Below are positions 60,221-64,000 of a stretch of DNA of 64,000 nt, one piece after another. Each line of letters starts with the position of its first letter. Within the stretch, counting starts at the first letter, position 1. The notes beneath the pieces are model-generated. The model saw only the letters and a list, made by a program, of their open reading frames with translations, searched no databases and had not been told where the DNA came from. Made by a program: the position numbers and the translations under genes. The DNA is from Balanoglossus misakiensis (taxonomy: Eukaryota > Hemichordata): contig CM082584.2 of NCBI GenBank assembly GCA_040954595.2, positions 9,982,001 through 10,046,000 on the forward strand, in the 5' to 3' direction.

Positions 60221-60887
60221 TAACATGCAACATTACAAGGCGGACTGTTATTTGCACTTTGATCTATATCTGCCAATGTACGATTGTTATTTCACTAAAA
60301 TATGATCTCTTTCTATCACAAATTTTAGAGGAGTGGTACCTTCTTGTAAGAAGTCAAACTGGTTCAACCGACTCGTACATGATTACAGCTTTTACATTAT
60401 ACACATTTAAAAGTGAAAAAAACAGATATACTTCAAGTATACCGAGGGCACACTTTAGTTATGACTGATTGATTTTCATATATTCAGGTTTTTTCCCCTG
60501 CACTCTAAATGATATATAATTACATAAGAGCTTATATTTATTGAATACTTCTGCTATACATACAATTCATATCGCCCTTTGTCTTTCAGCAATAAGCATG
60601 CATACGTGTATATGTCTGCAAGTTGTAGTGGCATGCGTGAGCGCTTCTTATATCAAGTGGACATCATGAATTGTCCATCTACTGTAATTAGTGTAAATAT
60701 TGTGGCATTTCGCCTAAATGTAGGAATATCATGAGTTGATATTAATAGCCAATTCTGTTGTACATAACTTGCATATGCAGTAAATGTTCTATTTATTCCA
60801 GAAATCTAACTTTTTTATATTTAGAACAGATCAGTGTAATATGAATCAATTTTAATGTAGATATATATTATATCATTTACTCTTAAA

Positions 60888-60893
60888 AATAAA
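60888..60893 (+). promoter_or_regulatory. Candidate polyadenylation signal for the GPCR gene
   Basis: AATAAA in an AT-rich 3' region about 780 bp after the stop. Confidence 0.5.
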
Positions 60894-60899
60894 ACAATG

Positions 60900-63800
60900 T
60901 TCTGATATATGTCATATTATGTGTCTGTCTGTCTTCTTGGGTAATGTGTTATTTCTTGTTGTTGAACAGAAACGCCCAACAGCGGTAACTTCTATCTACA
61001 TTATGGCCTAAACTAAGGAACTACATTGTATGAGCCATCGCGGAGGGAGACCACTCGCTGTGGCTTTGGGGAGTGGTCACATGTGCGCTCGTGCATGTTC
61101 GTGATGTGCCCCATTTTAATTGCCCTTCTGTTAGTGCAATACCCTACTATGCATCCTGTATAGTTCAGGGTGCCTGTACTTTCCGGTCGAGAAAGGTCGG
61201 AGGCGACCTCTGAAGTCTTTAGGATAGTGAATTGGTTGCGATAGTAACGGACTCCTTACATTAATTTACTAGACATGTATACCCTAACAGCAACCGTTTG
61301 TTGAGTGATGTCATAATATTACTTTGAACTTTTCAGTGTGGCCAATTTCCAATAGCAAAATTTCGTATTTCAAAAGCATAAAATTTAGTTAAACACTCTA
61401 AATGGGATGTGTATTTATACTAGTCATTACGCATTGTTGATTTACAAATGGCCTATATGGAGGTTAGCGCATCAAAATTCCGATTCTTTTTTCATCGTCT
61501 GCATGATGTCCAATAGAAGATGTCTGTCACACATACAATATAAAAGTTCCCGCTGTTTTGGAATAACCCCGCATTTTCACGGGAATAACGCTTAACAATG
61601 CGTGACCTTCAGCGGATCAGCCACGGATTTGTTTATTATAAATCTTGTGCAAAGATAGAGCTAGCAGATAGCTTCAACGGTCATTTACAATTGACTGAAG
61701 TGTGGAACAAAAAAGGAATATGGTTGGGTTGATAGAAGAGGACAGGTGTGCAATGAAATACTCGGCCGCCTTTGGCGTGCTGCTCATTTTGGACTGTAAC
61801 CACGTCACCCGAATCTAGTGTTTCCCTACTCTTGGTGACAACAAACGAGAAAGGCAAACACCTCACGGGGCAATAAAGGAGAAAAATACACTCTAATCAT
61901 TCAGAAATCTTCTCAAGCATGCTGAGGAAACGCACGTGTGATTGATCACAAGATGTGGGCGTTTTTCCTCCCCGTACTCTCCTTCTACAGTAATGTCGTT
62001 CAAGGGGACAAACTCGAGGGACGTGTTTGAAGACGTCATCATAGTATCAAGTTTAAGCCCGAAAAAAAATGACCGAGATTAGGTGGCAATATGGAGGACG
62101 TGTTTTGAGACGTCATCGTAGTATCAAGTTTAAGTGGTAAGAATGACCGAGATTTCATGTACATGGCCGTGGCAAATTCTGACTCGTTAGTTTGTCACTG
62201 GACAGTTTTCAAGATATTCATTGCCATGCGTTTCAACGCAAATGCGGGTCAGAGAATGGGCACCACAGACGTAGTTTGCCCAGTTAAAATATCCCCTGAC
62301 AACTAATAAGAGCCTAAAGCAGTCTGGGGTTAATAGTTCTTCATTCATCGGTAAGTTCCTACACTGACCTCTGTTTAATGCAGCAGTATTTCGCTCAGCC
62401 CTCAATAGCCAAATGGACGCATGCAGAAATCGTATGAGAGTATGTGTATCTGTGTGAGTGATAAACTAGAAGATTGAAACAAAATCCATGTTGCTTCAGG
62501 CCAAATAAAAAAAAGGAGAAATAGACTCTACCATGCAGGTATGTGTTTTCATTACAGGAGGTACTTTTTGCGATCTAGTGTAACTTCCATAGCACAAATC
62601 AAGTAACACATCGCGGGCGTACGACACAATTCATGATGTCAAAGCCGCGAATTTAATAAAAATGCCAGCATGGCATGAATCTGTTTCAACAAGGAACATT
62701 ATTAAATGCTGTAGTTTTTGTTCAAAGGAATATTGCAATCGTTGCTCTTTTTTTCAAAATTCGGGCAGCATGAACACCATCTTCCAGACAGGAGTGCAAT
62801 AAATTAGCAACGTGAATACAACAGCACGCGTCACATCCCATCCACCAGGAAATCGGCTCCTTTTGATGACCCCATTTCCCGCGCAAAATCCTGGTCTGAA
62901 ATGCAAACCATTTCAGGCCACGTTCTGATTGTATCGCAAACGTCATGCGAGAAGCTGTATCGATATCAATCCAATGTTCCCACTGGTTAATATCTAGTGT
63001 GACCCGAATGTAGGGCTTCCATACTTTCAAAATAGCCCATTTCGCCGTCCTGCTGTAGTAAACATGTTTGTTCGACAGCAATGAGTGAACATGCGCTGGA
63101 CGATAGTTTCTGTTCGTGGGTGGAAAAGGAGAACACACCTGTGTAAACCCAGGAAGACTCGAACGTGTATACGTGATACCAAGGAAGACAAGCGCCCACT
63201 TATACCTTGTCTTCGGTCAGAGCCAGTGGGACTTTGCATTATTAAGTTAGACAAGATGTGCTCTTGCCCGTGAGACATGCCTACGACCGGTGGGGACCGA
63301 CGTGGTCTGCTGCTTTTTGGTGTCGGTTGTGTTTTGTTGGCATGGAAACACCCATATATGAATTTCAATCACACTCATGTCGCTTTTCTGCCATTTGTTA
63401 TAGAAGATGTGAAGTCATTTTACGGCGAACGAATAAATCGTGATGTCAGAACCAAACTACGTATATATTATGCCTCGACGTACGATACTGGTACGGAATA
63501 ACCTTTCTGAAGGAGTTAATATCCGCGAAAGCAATACATTAACCCAGTGTGATTAATCGCCTTTTTTAAGGTTATGGCATATGTGTATTTAATGAACTTC
63601 TGTCAGAGCGGGGGCCATTTCCCCCATGTTACTCGCAGAATACAATCGGCTCATTTCTGTCTTTTTGTATGTCTTCCCGTAGATAACATTAAGTTCAGTG
63701 TCTGCGAAAAATTCCCCAAATGAGTTTCCTTTCCGCGAAAGGCAGTGCCAAACAACCCTTGTACTTTAATAAAATCTAGCCGCGCGTCATCACAAAGTCT

Positions 63801-64000
63801 AATATGGTCGTTTTCACAGTGGCGGGGAAAACTATCTCGCATTGATTGTGAGTTTTTTATGTCTGTTTCTAAAGGAAAGGCGTTAATAAAGACTAAATAA
63901 AAGAAGCGGGCACTACTAACAACGTCAAGATGCCTTGAAGTGAAAGGTTTCGACATGTATACGGTTAATTCAACAAGGAAGAAGGAATGAGTCGGTGAAT
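60900..64000. other. Right flank, no gene recognised
   Basis: No recognisable coding domain on either strand. A two-copy direct repeat with a shift of about 77 bp lies at about 62019-62155 (each unit has AGACGTCATC and AGTATCAAGTTTAAG). Confidence 0.45.

Noticed and set aside
58935-60257. A 440-codon minus-strand open frame opposite the GPCR
   Set aside because: Antisense shadow of a GC-rich receptor gene, rich in Asp/His/Val artefacts, with no domain.
62722-63138. A 138-codon minus-strand open frame
   Set aside because: No recognisable domain, signal peptide or conserved motif, and no supporting splice context. Its length is compatible with chance.
1-64000. tRNA, rRNA or CRISPR arrays
   Set aside because: I saw no tRNA-like B-box context, no ribosomal RNA core sequence and no repeat-spacer pattern. 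The 87-bp array has no spacers.

Overview
The window looks like bilaterian animal nuclear DNA. It has intron-rich genes with GT-AG introns of about 0.1-11 kb, many microsatellites, and vertebrate-type LDL-receptor domain exons joined at phase-1 introns. There is no bacterial operon structure. Taxonomic placement from sequence alone is uncertain: an invertebrate deuterostome or a lophotrochozoan would both fit. All four recognisable genes lie on the + strand.

Layout. (1) 1-1632: no coding sequence recognised. (2) 1633-11775: gene A, 5'-truncated by the window, with ten visible exons encoding 867 residues. The domain order is seven LDLa modules, two EGF modules, a six-bladed YWTD propeller, EGF-C, then an unfamiliar basic tail containing two cysteine repeats. 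(3) 11.9-18.65 kb: a diverged tandem duplication of non-coding DNA. (4) 20210-27047: gene B, complete, 13 exons, 757 aa: signal peptide, eight LDLa, EGF, calcium-binding EGF, YWTD propeller, EGF-C, stop. (5) 28687-44425: gene C, complete, 11 exons, about 745 aa, with the same architecture as B. Its 11.3-kb first intron is almost filled by an array of about 118 copies of an 87-bp repeat (29.06-39.78 kb), broken by a 100-N assembly gap. (6) 44.7-58.9 kb: intergenic, no gene recognised, with a possible conserved non-coding block near 54.4-54.8 kb. (7) 59055-60107: an intronless class A (rhodopsin-like) GPCR of 350 aa, unrelated to its neighbours. (8) 60.9-64 kb: nothing recognised.

Biology. Genes A, B and C are tandem paralogues of the core LDLR/VLDLR/LRP8 family. 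Evidence is the module order, the SDEP signature of the last LDLa before EGF-A, the propeller motifs and the intron phases. None of the three encodes a transmembrane segment or an NPxY endocytic tail, and all terminate in or after EGF-C. They are therefore predicted to be secreted receptor-ectodomain-like proteins, which could bind lipoprotein or other ligands as soluble carriers or decoys. That function is inference. The cluster shows active remodelling: a recent exon duplication in C with a broken exon relic, a B/C patch of near identity that suggests gene conversion, intron loss in A, and minisatellite expansion in C.
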